This document shows positions 52,953 through 62,190 of a stretch of 64,000 nucleotides of DNA, piece by piece. Each line of letters starts with the position of its first letter. Position 1 is the first letter of the stretch. Made by a program: the position numbers and the translations under genes. The notes under the pieces are model-generated. The model saw only the letters and a list, made by a program, of their open reading frames with translations. It ran no database searches and was not told where the DNA came from. Source of the stretch: Arthrobacter sp. Marseille-P9274 (GTDB lineage: Bacteria > Actinomycetota > Actinomycetes > Actinomycetales > Micrococcaceae); the NCBI RefSeq assembly GCF_946892675.1, contig NZ_CAMPOV010000001.1, forward strand, positions 780,033 to 844,032, given 5' to 3'.

Positions 52953-55298
52953 GTGGTGGCCTTGCATGATTCGCTGATTCCGTTGCTCGGTTCCGGCGCC
53001 GATCCGGAACAGCTCATGCACGTGCGCGAAGTGCCGGCGCGCGAAGCCGTCCACGATCCCTGGCCGGACTGGGTCCACCCCGACGTCGTTGGTGCCTATG
53101 CATCCTTGGGTGTCGCGCAGCCGTGGCGGCACCAGCTCAAGGCGGCCTCGCAGGTCCATGCCGGGCAGCACACGATCATCGCCACCGGCACTGCGTCGGG
53201 AAAGTCGCTCGCCTACCAACTGCCCGCGCTGGATGCCATCCACCGCACCGCCCTCGAGGACCAGGCCCGTCTGGAGCCCACCGGCGCCACTGTCCTCTAC
53301 CTTGCACCGACCAAGGCGCTGGCGGCCGACCAACTGGCAGCAGTGAAATCCCTGAGGCTGCCGACCGTCCGTGCCGAGACGTACGACGGCGACACCGACC
53401 CCGGTGCGCGGCGCTGGATCCGGGACCACGCCAATTTCGTGCTCGCGAACCCGGACATGCTGCACTTCGGCATCCTGCCCAACCACACGTGGTGGGCGCG
53501 GTTCTTCCGCCGCCTGAAGTTCGTCGTCGTCGACGAGGCCCACAGCTACCGCGGGGTCTTCGGTTCCCATGTGGCGAACCTGATGCGGCGGTTGCGCCGG
53601 GTCTGCGCGAGCTACGGAGCCGACCCGGTGTTCATCGGCGCCTCCGCCACGGCCGGCGAGCCGGCGGCCTCCTTCAGTCGGCTCATCGGAGCGGCGGCCG
53701 GCAGCGTCACAGACGATTGTTCCCCGCACGGCAGCACCACGGTCGCCTTCTGGGAACCGCAGCTGACGGACCTCAAGGGGGAAAACGGCGCCCGCGAGCG
53801 CCGAACCGTGATCGCGGAGACGGCCGACCTGCTGGCCAACCTAGTATCGGCAAGGGTGCGCACGATTGCCTTCATCAAGTCGCGGCGGGGCGCCGAAACC
53901 ATCGCCAGCATTACGAAACGGCTGCTCGAGGAGGTCCATCCTTCCCTGCCCGGCCGGATCGCGGCGTACCGCTCCGGGTACCTGCCCGAGGAGCGGCGCG
54001 AACTGGAAGCCAAGCTGCGCTCCGGCCAGCTCTTGGGCGTCTCCAGCACATCGGCGCTGGAACTGGGGATCGATATTTCCGGACTGGATGCGGTGCTCGT
54101 CGCCGGCTGGCCGGGAACCCGCGCATCGCTGTTCCAGCAGATCGGGCGCGCTGGGCGAGCCGGCCAGGACGCGCTGGCCGCCTTTGTCGCCAGCGACGAC
54201 CCGCTCGACACCTACCTGGTCCACCACCCGGAGGCGGTCTTCGACGTGTCCGTCGAGGCCACGGTCTTCGATCCCTCCAACCCCTATGTCCTGGGCCCGC
54301 ATCTGTGCGCTGCCGCCCAGGAGCTGCCGCTGACGGCAGACGACGTCGAGCTCTTCGGCCCGTCCGCCGGCGGGCTGGTCGACGAACTGACGGCGGACGG
54401 TTTCCTGCGCCGTCGTCCGGCGGGCTGGTTCTGGACGCATGCAGAAAGCGCCGCTGCCATGGTGAATCTCCGGGCCGACGGGGGCGGTCCGATCAGCATC
54501 GTCGAGAGCGAATCCGGCACCCTACTCGGGACCATGGACTCTCCCCAGTCGCACTACCAGGCCCATACCGGGGCGGTCTATGTCCATCAGGGCACGACCT
54601 ATTTGGTCGAGGAGCTCAACGAACAGGACCACTGCGCCATGGTCACGCGGTCCAACCCTGACTACTACACGCAGGCACGGGATGTCACCCAGATCGAGGT
54701 GCTCGGAGAACTGCGGGGCGAAGAATGGGGCTCCGTCCGTGCCTGCTTCGGCGATGTCAAAGTCACGACGAAGGTCATCTCCTTCCAGCGCAAGGCCTTC
54801 ATTTCCAACGAGATTCTCGGCGAAGAACCCTTGGAGCTGCCGTCCCGCGAGCTGTTCACCAAGGCCGTCTGGTTCACCATCGATGAGCCGGACCTGGCCG
54901 CCGCCGGCCTGACCGCGGCGAGGATCCCGGGCGCCCTCCATGCCGCCGAACACGCCGGGATCGGCCTGCTGCCGCTCGTCGCGTCCAGCGACCGCTGGGA
55001 CATCGGCGGGGTTTCGACCGCACTGCATGCCGATACCGGCAAGCCGACCATCTTCGTCTACGACGGCCACCCAGGCGGGGCCGGCTTCGCCGAGCGAGGC
55101 TACGACGCTGCGCGCATCTGGCTCTCGGCCACCCGGGACGCCATCGAATCCTGCGAGTGCGACTCGGGCTGCCCCTCGTGCGTCCAGTCGCCCAAGTGCG
55201 GCAACAAGAACAATCCGCTGGACAAGGCCGGAGCCGTCGTCCTCCTCAACGCCCTCCTGCACGCTGCCAAGACGCCCCTGGAACAGCCCGTCTCGTAG
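52953..55298 (+). CDS. DEAD/DEAH helicase with DUF1998 (YprA/MrfA type)
   Basis: This 781-residue protein is the counterpart of M. tuberculosis Rv3649. Walker A is IATGTASGKSLAYQLP near 77-92, Walker B VVDEAHSYRG near 192, then IGASATAGEP and QQIGRAGRAG. The C-terminal DUF1998 region has four Cys in CECDSGCPSCVQSPKCGN, a probable zinc site. MrfA of Bacillus subtilis is a repair helicase for mitomycin C damage, working with an exonuclease. It starts at one of two adjacent GTG codons. No MrfB-type nuclease lies next to it here. Confidence 0.88.
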   Translation: MVALHDSLIPLLGSGADPEQLMHVREVPAREAVHDPWPDWVHPDVVGAYASLGVAQPWRHQLKAASQVHAGQHTIIATGTASGKSLAYQLPALDAIHRTALEDQARLEPTGATVLYLAPTKALAADQLAAVKSLRLPTVRAETYDGDTDPGARRWIRDHANFVLANPDMLHFGILPNHTWWARFFRRLKFVVVDEAHSYRGVFGSHVANLMRRLRRVCASYGADPVFIGASATAGEPAASFSRLIGAAAGSVTDDCSPHGSTTVAFWEPQLTDLKGENGARERRTVIAETADLLANLVSARVRTIAFIKSRRGAETIASITKRLLEEVHPSLPGRIAAYRSGYLPEERRELEAKLRSGQLLGVSSTSALELGIDISGLDAVLVAGWPGTRASLFQQIGRAGRAGQDALAAFVASDDPLDTYLVHHPEAVFDVSVEATVFDPSNPYVLGPHLCAAAQELPLTADDVELFGPSAGGLVDELTADGFLRRRPAGWFWTHAESAAAMVNLRADGGGPISIVESESGTLLGTMDSPQSHYQAHTGAVYVHQGTTYLVEELNEQDHCAMVTRSNPDYYTQARDVTQIEVLGELRGEEWGSVRACFGDVKVTTKVISFQRKAFISNEILGEEPLELPSRELFTKAVWFTIDEPDLAAAGLTAARIPGALHAAEHAGIGLLPLVASSDRWDIGGVSTALHADTGKPTIFVYDGHPGGAGFAERGYDAARIWLSATRDAIESCECDSGCPSCVQSPKCGNKNNPLDKAGAVVLLNALLHAAKTPLEQPVS

Positions 55299-55339
55299 GC
55301 TCTCACGGCCGCGTAGGCATTGCCGGCCCGCGTAGGCAC

Positions 55340-55753
55340 TCATGGCCCGCGTCCCGGCGGCCGGCCGGCCCTGCTGACGCCCTTGGCTTCCCGCCAGGGT
55401 GAATCGAGCCAGCCGAGCAGCCGCAGCGGAACGGCAACGTCGACGTCCACGATGTGCCCGGACGGCCCTATCCGGCGGCAGTCCTGTAGCGCGGCGCCGT
55501 GTTTGCGGGCGACTTCCGCCGCCCGCAAACACGGTTCGCCGCTGATCAGGCCGCGCGCGGCATCGGCAGCTGCCAGTGCGGCCAAGTCGGCCGTCTTCGC
55601 TGCCCGGGACGACGCCGCGCCTGCCTGCACCGCCATCGCCACGGCTGCCAGCAGCAGGCACAGCAGGATGGCGATCCCGGCCGCCAGGACCGTGCCTGCG
55701 CCGAGTTCCTTGCGGCACCCGGCAGCTCGACAGCCGATCAGCGCGCGGCTCAT
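55340..55753 (-). CDS. Rv3654c-like TadE-related secreted protein
   Basis: This 137-residue protein has an N-terminal GAGTVLAAGIAILLCLLLAAVAMAV helix preceded by a type IV prepilin-like G/E boundary, and a soluble domain with ADLAALAAADAARGLISGEPC and a second Cys. It is last of the Tad operon and overlaps the TadE stop (ATGA). It matches the Rv3654c position and type. It probably acts as a minor pseudopilin or assembly factor outside the membrane. Confidence 0.75.
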   Translation of the reverse strand: MSRALIGCRAAGCRKELGAGTVLAAGIAILLCLLLAAVAMAVQAGAASSRAAKTADLAALAAADAARGLISGEPCLRAAEVARKHGAALQDCRRIGPSGHIVDVDVAVPLRLLGWLDSPWREAKGVSRAGRPPGRGP

Positions 55754-56193
55754 GGGACTGTCCCGTAGCCGGCGTGCGGCTCCGCCGGAGCCGAGGCCTC
55801 GGCGGTCAGCTTCCACCCACCGGCGCCGGCCCAGGGGCCGGGCACGGTTGTGCTGACCTCCACCGTGATCCACCCGCCCGTGTTCCCGGATGCCAGTACC
55901 GCCCGCGACCCGGCAATACGCCTGACGGCCGAGCCAGCATCGGCTCCGGACTCGCCCCGGGCAAGCTGGCGGGCCGCAGTCTGTGCCGCCTTCTCGAGCT
56001 GGAGCTGGGTTGATCCGGCCGTCGCTCCCGCCAGCAGCATGGCCAGCACCGCCACCACCGCCGGAAGTGCGATCGCTGTTTCGGCGGTCACCGAACCGCG
56101 TTCGCTGCAGACCTCCGTCGGCCGCGGCGGCTTCGCTGCCGGGCGGAATGCCCTGTGCATGCGCAGAGCCGAAAGCCGGACCATGGTGCTCAC
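55750..56193 (-). CDS. TadE family pseudopilin
   Basis: This 147-residue protein has the TadE motif ERGSVTAETAIALPAVVAVLAMLLAGA (about 31-57) with a prepilin-type G-S cut site and the +5 Glu. The rest is an extracytoplasmic domain (QLEKAAQTAARQLARGE). It is translated with overlap to both neighbours. Probably a minor pilin of the Flp system. Confidence 0.8.
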   Translation of the reverse strand: MSTMVRLSALRMHRAFRPAAKPPRPTEVCSERGSVTAETAIALPAVVAVLAMLLAGATAGSTQLQLEKAAQTAARQLARGESGADAGSAVRRIAGSRAVLASGNTGGWITVEVSTTVPGPWAGAGGWKLTAEASAPAEPHAGYGTVP

Positions 56194-56480
56194 ACTGCGG
56201 TCAGGGCGAGCTCAACGAGGTTCATCAGCAGCCCCCGCACTTCGCCGCTGCGCAGGATCAGCACCAGCAACCCGGCGAAGGCGACTGCTGCCAGCGTGGC
56301 GATGGCGTACTCGGCAGTGGCCATCCCCGCTTCGGACCCTGTCAGGTCCTGCCACCGGCGCTCCGCTTTTTCGGCGGGGGCGGCCGGAAACTCGATGATG
56401 TCCGCGTCCCGGCCGGCGGCCGGTTCCGGTTCCGCGGCAGTGCCTGCGGGGCGGGGTGCCAGGGATGGTGTTGGTGACAT
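56190..56480 (-). CDS. Flp-type/DUF4244 pilin
   Basis: This 96-residue protein starts at an ATG 4 bases after a perfect AGGAGG. A long Pro/Ala leader is followed by the Flp-like segment GSEAGMATAEYAIATLAAVAFAGLLVLIL (about 62-90), where cleavage before MATAEYA leaves a Glu five residues in. DUF4244 proteins are the actinobacterial Flp pilins. This is the probable major pilin subunit, and its ribosome site is the strongest in the operon. Confidence 0.82.
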   Translation of the reverse strand: MSPTPSLAPRPAGTAAEPEPAAGRDADIIEFPAAPAEKAERRWQDLTGSEAGMATAEYAIATLAAVAFAGLLVLILRSGEVRGLLMNLVELALTAV

Positions 56481-56615
56481 TTTTCCTCCTGTGGTTTGCC
56501 GCGGTGTTGCGGTATTCACGAGCTTTCCGGATGGGGCTCCGGACGATCAGTGGGCTCTTCGCCTAGGTGGATATCCGCCGCATCCGCCTCTGTTGTGGAG
56601 GATGACTCGCGCCGG

Positions 56616-57200
56616 TCAAAGCCGGGGCAGCAGCGAGATCAGGACCGGAACGATGCCGAGTGCGACAAAGGATGGAAGGGCGCACAGGCCCAGCGGCAGC
56701 ACCAGCCGGGTGCCCAGGGCAGCCGCGCGGCGCTCGGCTTCCTGCTTGCGCCGCCGCCGGAGCTGTTCGGCCTGGGCATGGAGGATCTCGGCAGACGGCG
56801 CCCCGGTCGCCGCGCCGAAAGTCAGTGCCTCGCGGATCCGGGCCAGGCCTTCGTCGTCGCCTGCGAGCGCCCACGCGCTGCCCCATTCGGTACCCAGCTG
56901 CAGAGCCGCGGCAACCTTTTCCAGCCGTATTCGGCCGTCTCCTTCGGCCGCCCTAGCGAGCGTCCGTACCGCCGCCGGCAGCGAGGTGCCGGCCCGGAAC
57001 ATGGCGGCCAGTAGGTCCAGCATGAGCGCCGGATCGGGTAGCGGCGTACCGGCCCGGTCGCCTCCACCGAGACGCGATGGCGCCGCTCTGCTGCCTGTTT
57101 CAGGTCCGGACACGGGCCGGGGCGGGCCACCTGATCCCGGCGGGTCGAGCAGCAAGAAGCCGGCCAGGGCCAGCAGTGCCACCGCAAGTGCCGTCAGCAT
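56616..57200 (-). CDS. tadC: TadC-like type II secretion F-domain protein
   Basis: This 194-residue inner-membrane protein has an N-terminal helix (MLTALAVALLALAGFLLL), an F-domain core (MLDLLAAMFRAGTSLPAAVRTLAR) and a C-terminal helix (LPLGLCALPSFVALGIVPVLISLL). ATG at 57200 lies 6 bp after the tadB stop. It forms the platform for pilus assembly with TadB. Confidence 0.82.
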   Translation of the reverse strand: MLTALAVALLALAGFLLLDPPGSGGPPRPVSGPETGSRAAPSRLGGGDRAGTPLPDPALMLDLLAAMFRAGTSLPAAVRTLARAAEGDGRIRLEKVAAALQLGTEWGSAWALAGDDEGLARIREALTFGAATGAPSAEILHAQAEQLRRRRKQEAERRAAALGTRLVLPLGLCALPSFVALGIVPVLISLLPRL

Positions 57201-57205
57201 CCGGA

Positions 57206-57982
57206 CTACTCCCGGGCCGCGGCGTTGACAAGCCGCACGGACCAGTGACGGCCGGCCGCCAGCAAGGCCACCCCGACGGCGAGAATAAGCCATCCCGAGG
57301 GTGACCCCAAGAGGATGCCCAGCGGATCAGCACCCATCGCCATACCCAGGCCAAGCCCGAGCAGCGGGAGCCAGCCCAGCAGCGTGGTCGTCGCCCGAGG
57401 TCCTGCGAGCGCGGTCCTGCGGGCGGCCGCCGCGTCGAGCTGGTGCTGCAGGTGGTGCGCATAGTTTTCCAGCAGCAGTGCCAGCGGCGCCCCCGTCTGT
57501 TCAGCTGCGTCCCAGCACGCGCCGAGATCCCGCCAGAGCCGCACGGTCATGGCGCTGGTCTCCGCTGGCATGCCCGCGGGAAGCTTGACGTGCCGCAGCG
57601 CGGCCGCAACGCTCAGTCCCAGCCCTGCGGCCTGGCTGGCGGCGCGGATTCCAGGCTGCAGCAGGGCGGAAAGCGCGGCCTGCCGCAGGGTCTCCGGGAC
57701 GCCGGGATCCGGCCCGGCTGGACTAGCCGGTCCGTCGGCACCCGTACCGTAGATCCTGTCCGCTTCGGCCCACATCCGGGCGGGTATACTGCCCGAACGC
57801 AGCAATGCGGCCAGTTGCCGGACGAACATCGGCAGTTCGTGCAGGCAGTCCGCATAGGCCTTGCTGCCGGCGGCGCGCGTGCGGTTGCGCCGCCGCTGGT
57901 GCCTCCGGCGGCGGACGGAACCCTGCACGCGGAACAACAGGGCGGCCGCGAGGCACAGCAGGAAAACCGATAGCCCGCTCAT
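57206..57982 (-). CDS. tadB: TadB-like type II secretion F-domain protein
   Basis: This 258-residue protein has an N-terminal helix (GLSVFLLCLAAALLFRV), a cytosolic F-domain (LPMFVRQLAALLRSGSIPARMWAEA; WRDLGACWDAAEQTGAPLALLLENYA) and two C-terminal helices. It overlaps the tadA stop by 4 bp (ATGA). Partner of TadC and of the ATPase. Confidence 0.82.
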   Translation of the reverse strand: MSGLSVFLLCLAAALLFRVQGSVRRRRHQRRRNRTRAAGSKAYADCLHELPMFVRQLAALLRSGSIPARMWAEADRIYGTGADGPASPAGPDPGVPETLRQAALSALLQPGIRAASQAAGLGLSVAAALRHVKLPAGMPAETSAMTVRLWRDLGACWDAAEQTGAPLALLLENYAHHLQHQLDAAAARRTALAGPRATTTLLGWLPLLGLGLGMAMGADPLGILLGSPSGWLILAVGVALLAAGRHWSVRLVNAAARE

Positions 57983-59190
57983 GCCGCCTCAGCCGCCGGA
58001 AAGGAAAAGCCCCACCGGGACAGCCGTTCCCGCAGCGCGGTCCATCCCGGCCCCTGCCGCAGGACACCGCCGTCCATGGCCAGTGCAGGCACCGTCTCCA
58101 ACGATCCCGCCGCCGTGCAGCGGATCAGGGCCAGCTCGGCGACTGCCCGGCCGCCCTCTGTCCGCTCCAGATGGATGACCAAGTCGAGGGCATTGCCGGC
58201 CTGCAAGGCCACTGCCTCCGGCGACAGCCCGGCGAGTGCGCCCATGGCCGCCAGGCGGGCCGGCACCCCGGCCGCGGAATTGGCGTGGACGGTGCCGCCG
58301 GCCCCGGCATGTCCGGTATTCATGGCAGCGAGAAAGTCGCGCACTTCGGCGCCGCGGCATTCTCCGACCACCAGCCGGTCCGGCCGCATCCGCAACGCCT
58401 GCCTAACCAGTTCGCCCAGGTCGACGGTGCCGCTGCCTTCCAGATTGCTGTGCCGGCTCTGCAGGCCGATGACGTGGGGATGATCGGGGTTCAGTTCGGC
58501 GGCATCCTCGACCAGGACCAGCCGCTCGTCGGCGGAGGCCAGCCCGAGCATCGCGGACAGCAGCGTGGTCTTGCCGGATCCGGTGGCGCCGCTGACCAGG
58601 AAACTCAGGCGGCTGCCCACGACGGCTTCCAGGTACGGGATCCAGGCCGGCGCCTGCCCGAGCAGTTCGGCGAGGGTGAAGACCCGCGGACGCCGGATCC
58701 TGATCGAGAGCAGTGTGCCCTGGGTGGAGACCGGCGGGAGGACCGCGTGGACGCGGTAGCCCTCCAGACGCACGTCCACGCAAGGGCTGCTGTCATCGAG
58801 CCGGCGTCCTCCGGCCGTCACCAGCCGGGCGGCCAGGGCCCGGACCTCGGCGTCGCTGGCGAACACCACGTCGCTCCGCCGCAGCCCTGCCGCCCCGTCC
58901 GTCCACACGTCATCCGGCCCGTTGACGAGGATGTCCGTGACCCCGCTTTCCTGTGCCAGACGCTGCAGCAGACCCAGGCCTCGCAGGTCCGCGTTGAGGG
59001 TCTCAACGGCCTCCAGCACGGCCGCCGCGCCAAGAACCTGGCCGCTCGTCTGGACGGCCGCCGCCACCCGGGCTCCGGTAACCGGGGACGGGTCCGCCAG
59101 CACTGCGTCACGGAAGGCGCTCAGGTCCAGCGGAGTTCCCAGTGAGGCCCTGGCGGCCCGGCGTCCATGCGTTCCTGTCCGAAAATCCAC
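57979..59190 (-). CDS. tadA: TadA/CpaF-type secretion ATPase
   Basis: This 403-residue protein has Walker A VSGATGSGKTTLL near 198-210, a Walker B-like LVLVEDAAELNPDH, the His box RPDRLVVGECRGAEVRDFL and MNTGHAGAGGTVHANSA. These are the marks of type II/IV secretion ATPases of the CpaF class. It drives Flp pilus assembly from the cytosol. The GTG start lies 3 bp after the ssd stop. Confidence 0.92.
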   Translation of the reverse strand: MDFRTGTHGRRAARASLGTPLDLSAFRDAVLADPSPVTGARVAAAVQTSGQVLGAAAVLEAVETLNADLRGLGLLQRLAQESGVTDILVNGPDDVWTDGAAGLRRSDVVFASDAEVRALAARLVTAGGRRLDDSSPCVDVRLEGYRVHAVLPPVSTQGTLLSIRIRRPRVFTLAELLGQAPAWIPYLEAVVGSRLSFLVSGATGSGKTTLLSAMLGLASADERLVLVEDAAELNPDHPHVIGLQSRHSNLEGSGTVDLGELVRQALRMRPDRLVVGECRGAEVRDFLAAMNTGHAGAGGTVHANSAAGVPARLAAMGALAGLSPEAVALQAGNALDLVIHLERTEGGRAVAELALIRCTAAGSLETVPALAMDGGVLRQGPGWTALRERLSRWGFSFPAAEAA

Positions 59191-59193
59191 CGC

Positions 59194-60279
59194 TCAGCCC
59201 GCCCTCGTCCGGGCCGGCGAGATGGCAGGGCCTAGGCGCAGCAGCAAGCGGCGGACGCTGCGGTGCGCCCCTTTCTCCAGCAGCCTCCCGCGGTCCTGGG
59301 CGGCCGCCATCCCGTGCAGGCGCGGCAGGTAGCCGGCAAGTTCCACCCCGGCCTGTTCCGCGGCCAGGTCTTCATCCACGCCGGCCGGCAGCGGGCCGCG
59401 GACCACGGCGCTGGTTGGCACAGGACGCAGAAAGTCGGCCGCCGCGGCAGCTGCCGCGATCCCGCGGGTACCCGCCGGCATGAGCAGCACCGCCCGGTCC
59501 GCCACGGCGAGCCAACTGCCCGCTTCGGCGCGGACCCGGCCGGCGTCGACAATGACCAAGTCGAAACCGGCCGCCGCGCCCGTCATGACTTCGGACACGG
59601 CCTGCCTGGGAATGTCCACCGCTTCCCCGCCGCGGCCCCAGCCGAGCAGGGAAAAGCCTTGGGCGGCGGGCAGCGAGGCGCGTAACTGTGCGGGATTGAC
59701 AGTGCCCCGCACCCCGGCCAGATCCGGCCAGCGCAGCCCCTCGGCGTGATCCCATCCCAGGCTGGCTTCCAGCCCTCCGCCCAGCTGATCCGTGTCCACC
59801 AGCAAGCTCGCGTAGCCTCGGGCGGCGGCATCCGCGGCGAGCCAGCAGGCCAGCGTTGAGCAGCCGATACCGCCGTTGGTTCCCAGGATCGCGACCACCG
59901 CGCCACGTGCGTCGCCGTGCCGGCTGCGGCTGAGGTACTCGGCCAGCCAGCCCGCGGCCTCGGGCAGCACAGCCACCCGATGGGCCGCGGCTTCAGCCGC
60001 CTGCTCCCACAAAAGGGTTGATTCGTCCGGGAACCCCGCGACGATCACGTCCGCCGCCAGCCGGGGCAATCTCGCGGCGGCGTCGCTGCCGAGCACCACC
60101 ACGCTGCCTTCGGGAATGTGCCCGGCCTCCTCGACCTCGAGCAGGCGAACGTCCACGCCGGCCGCCGCCGCAACCCGTGCCACTTCGTCGCGCAGGCGCG
60201 CCGACGCCGTCACTAGCAGCACCTCGGCTCCGTCGTGCCGCGGTGTCCAATGCCGTGCCGCCAAACTTTCCGTCTGCAT
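59194..60279 (-). CDS. ssd: Septum site-determining protein Ssd (CpaE/MinD-like)
   Basis: This 361-residue protein has an N-terminal receiver-like domain (EVLLVTASARLRDEVARVAA; GSVVVLGSDAAARLPRLAADVIVAG) and a C-terminal MinD/CpaE-type ATPase fold with VVAILGTNGGIGCSTLACWLA near 140-160. The deviant Walker Lys is replaced (GTNGGIGCST), as in Ssd of M. tuberculosis (Rv3660c). It is a likely localiser for the Tad system or the septum. ATG at 60279; a longer upstream frame overlaps the opposing polymerase gene and has no Ssd-like sequence. Confidence 0.85.
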   Translation of the reverse strand: MQTESLAARHWTPRHDGAEVLLVTASARLRDEVARVAAAAGVDVRLLEVEEAGHIPEGSVVVLGSDAAARLPRLAADVIVAGFPDESTLLWEQAAEAAAHRVAVLPEAAGWLAEYLSRSRHGDARGAVVAILGTNGGIGCSTLACWLAADAAARGYASLLVDTDQLGGGLEASLGWDHAEGLRWPDLAGVRGTVNPAQLRASLPAAQGFSLLGWGRGGEAVDIPRQAVSEVMTGAAAGFDLVIVDAGRVRAEAGSWLAVADRAVLLMPAGTRGIAAAAAAADFLRPVPTSAVVRGPLPAGVDEDLAAEQAGVELAGYLPRLHGMAAAQDRGRLLEKGAHRSVRRLLLRLGPAISPARTRAG

Positions 60280-60398
60280 ACGACCAACCTGCCCCTTCCG
60301 CGGGCGGCGACGAAACCGCCGATACGGCCGCTGTGGACGGCCGCGGCCTGTGGAGGACAAGCCGCAGGCCAACCGTGGGCGAAAATGGCTGGGTGTAC

Positions 60399-62068
60399 AT
60401 GGTTCTAGCGCCGGGATCCCCCGGCGACGTCGGCGCCGCCGGCGATGCCTCCTTCCTGCTGCAACGCGCGGACGCAACCGGCGCGCCCGCGGCGCCGGCC
60501 GCCGTCGTTAGTTCAGCGGACCTTCCCGCCGCCGTGGCGGCGCTGGAAGGGCCGTCCCTGCGCTGGGTCTGGGAGGGAACCCGCAGGACCTACCTGCCTC
60601 TGCTTCGTGCCGGGACCACTGTCGAACGCTGCCATGACCTGTCCCTGACCCGGGAACTGCTGGTCCTGTCGCAGTACGCGGCGGACACTCCCTACGTCCG
60701 GGCCCTGCGCGCCGACAGCGAGCGCCGGCCGGCGGGCCAGCCGCGCCAGGACGACGAACCGGACCAATTCACGCTCTTCGACCGGCAGCCGGCGTCAGCG
60801 ACCATTGAATCGGTGCTGCTGGAACTGCAGGACCAGCTGGCCGCCGTCGCAGGTTCGCCTCGCTGGGAACGGCTCCAGCTCCTCGTGGCGGCCGAATCCG
60901 CGGGGGCACTGGTCGCCGCCGAAATGGAACGGGCCGGCCTGCCCTGGCGCCGCGACGTGCACGAAGAGATCCTCACCCGGCTGCTCGGCCCGCGCCCGCG
61001 GCCGGGCCAACGCCCGTCCCGGCTGGACCTGCTCGCCCGCGAGCTGTACCGGTTGCTCGGGGTTCCCGCGTTCAATCCGGATTCGCCCCAGGAGCTGCTG
61101 CGGGCCCTGCACCGTGCGGGCATCGAAGTCCGGAGCACACGCTCCTGGGGCTGCGGAACACGGCACCGGCGATCGGGCCGCTGCTGGAATACAAAAGCTC
61201 GCCCGGCTGGCCTCCGCCAACGGCTGGGAGTGGCTGGATTCCTGGGCCGGCGAGGACGGTTCCGGACCGAGTACGTGGTCGGCGGGGTCGTCACGGGGCG
61301 GTGGGCTTCGCGGGGCGGCGGGGCCTCAGATCCCGCAGCAGGTCCGGGACGCGGCCGCGCGGACGACGGCCACCGGCTGGTGGTGGCCGATGCTTCCCAG
61401 CTGGAGCCGCGCATCCTCGCCGCGCTGGCCGGGACGATGCGCTGGCGGCGGCCGCGCGTGGCAAAGATCTTTACCAGGGCATCGCCGATGCCGGCTTCGG
61501 CGGGGACCGGGCCAAGGCCAAGGTTGCCATGCTGGGCGCGATGTACGGGGCGACGACGGGCGAATCCGGCCGCCTGGTGCCGCAGCTCGCCCGGACGTAT
61601 CCCCGGGCCCTCGCGACCGTTGAGCGTGCGGCCCGGGCCGGCGAGGCCGGCGAAGTCGTCAGCAGCCATCTGGGCCGGGGCTGCCCGGAGCCCCCGGCAG
61701 CGTGGCGGCGCGCCCAGCTCACCGCCACCGCGGAGGAACAGCGCCGGGCCGATGCGGCCGCGCGTAGCCGGGGCCGTTTCACGCGCAACTTCATCGTCCA
61801 GTCGACGGCGGCGGAGTGGGCCCTGTGCTGGCTGGCGGAAGTACGACGGCGGCTGCGCGCCTCCGCGGCGTCCGGCACCTTCATCGGGGAATTGGTGTTC
61901 TTCCTGCATGACGAAGTGGTCCTGCATGTGCGGCGGGACCAGGCCGACGCCGCCTGCGCCCTCGTGGCGGAGGCTGCCGCTGATGCCACCCGTTTGATGT
62001 TCGGGCGCATACCGGTCGAATTTCCCGTCAGCATCGCGTGCGTCGATTCCTATGCCGATGCCAAGTAG
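60399..62068 (+). pseudogene. Family A DNA polymerase-like gene with clustered frameshifts
   Basis: Residues of a PolA-like protein (3'-5' exonuclease-like N-terminus and polymerase domain, of the stand-alone actinobacterial type) are spread over three frames. The N-terminus to about 61145 reads in one frame (to IEVRSTRSW). Then LRNTAPAIGPLLEY, KLARLASANGWEW, RFRTEYVVGGVVTGRW, QIPQQVRDAA, LVVADASQLEPRILAALAG and DDALAAAARGKDLYQGIADAGF follow, each needing a frame change (near 61148, 61194, 61257, 61322, 61355 and 61432). From there to the stop the frame is intact, including FLHDEVVLHV with the catalytic HDE motif. All changes are consistent with lost bases, so sequencing or assembly error is possible. 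GTG at 60393 or ATG at 60399 are the candidate starts. Confidence 0.8.
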
Positions 62069-62145
62069 CGGCTTTTCCACAGCCCGCGGAGGGGCCGTGG
62101 CCGCCGGGGCCTGAGTCGCATAGCCTCGTCCCGAGCACGGCAGGG

Positions 62146-62187
62146 AAGGCCGGACGGCGGAGGAGGAAGGCCGGGCGGCGGAGGAGG
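62146..62187 (+). repeat. Duplicated 21-bp purine-rich ribosome-site segment
   Basis: Two copies of AAGGCCGG(A/G)CGGCGGAGGAGG sit directly before the start at 62191, duplicating the GGAGGAGG ribosome site. Confidence 0.75.
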
Positions 62188-62190
62188 AAG

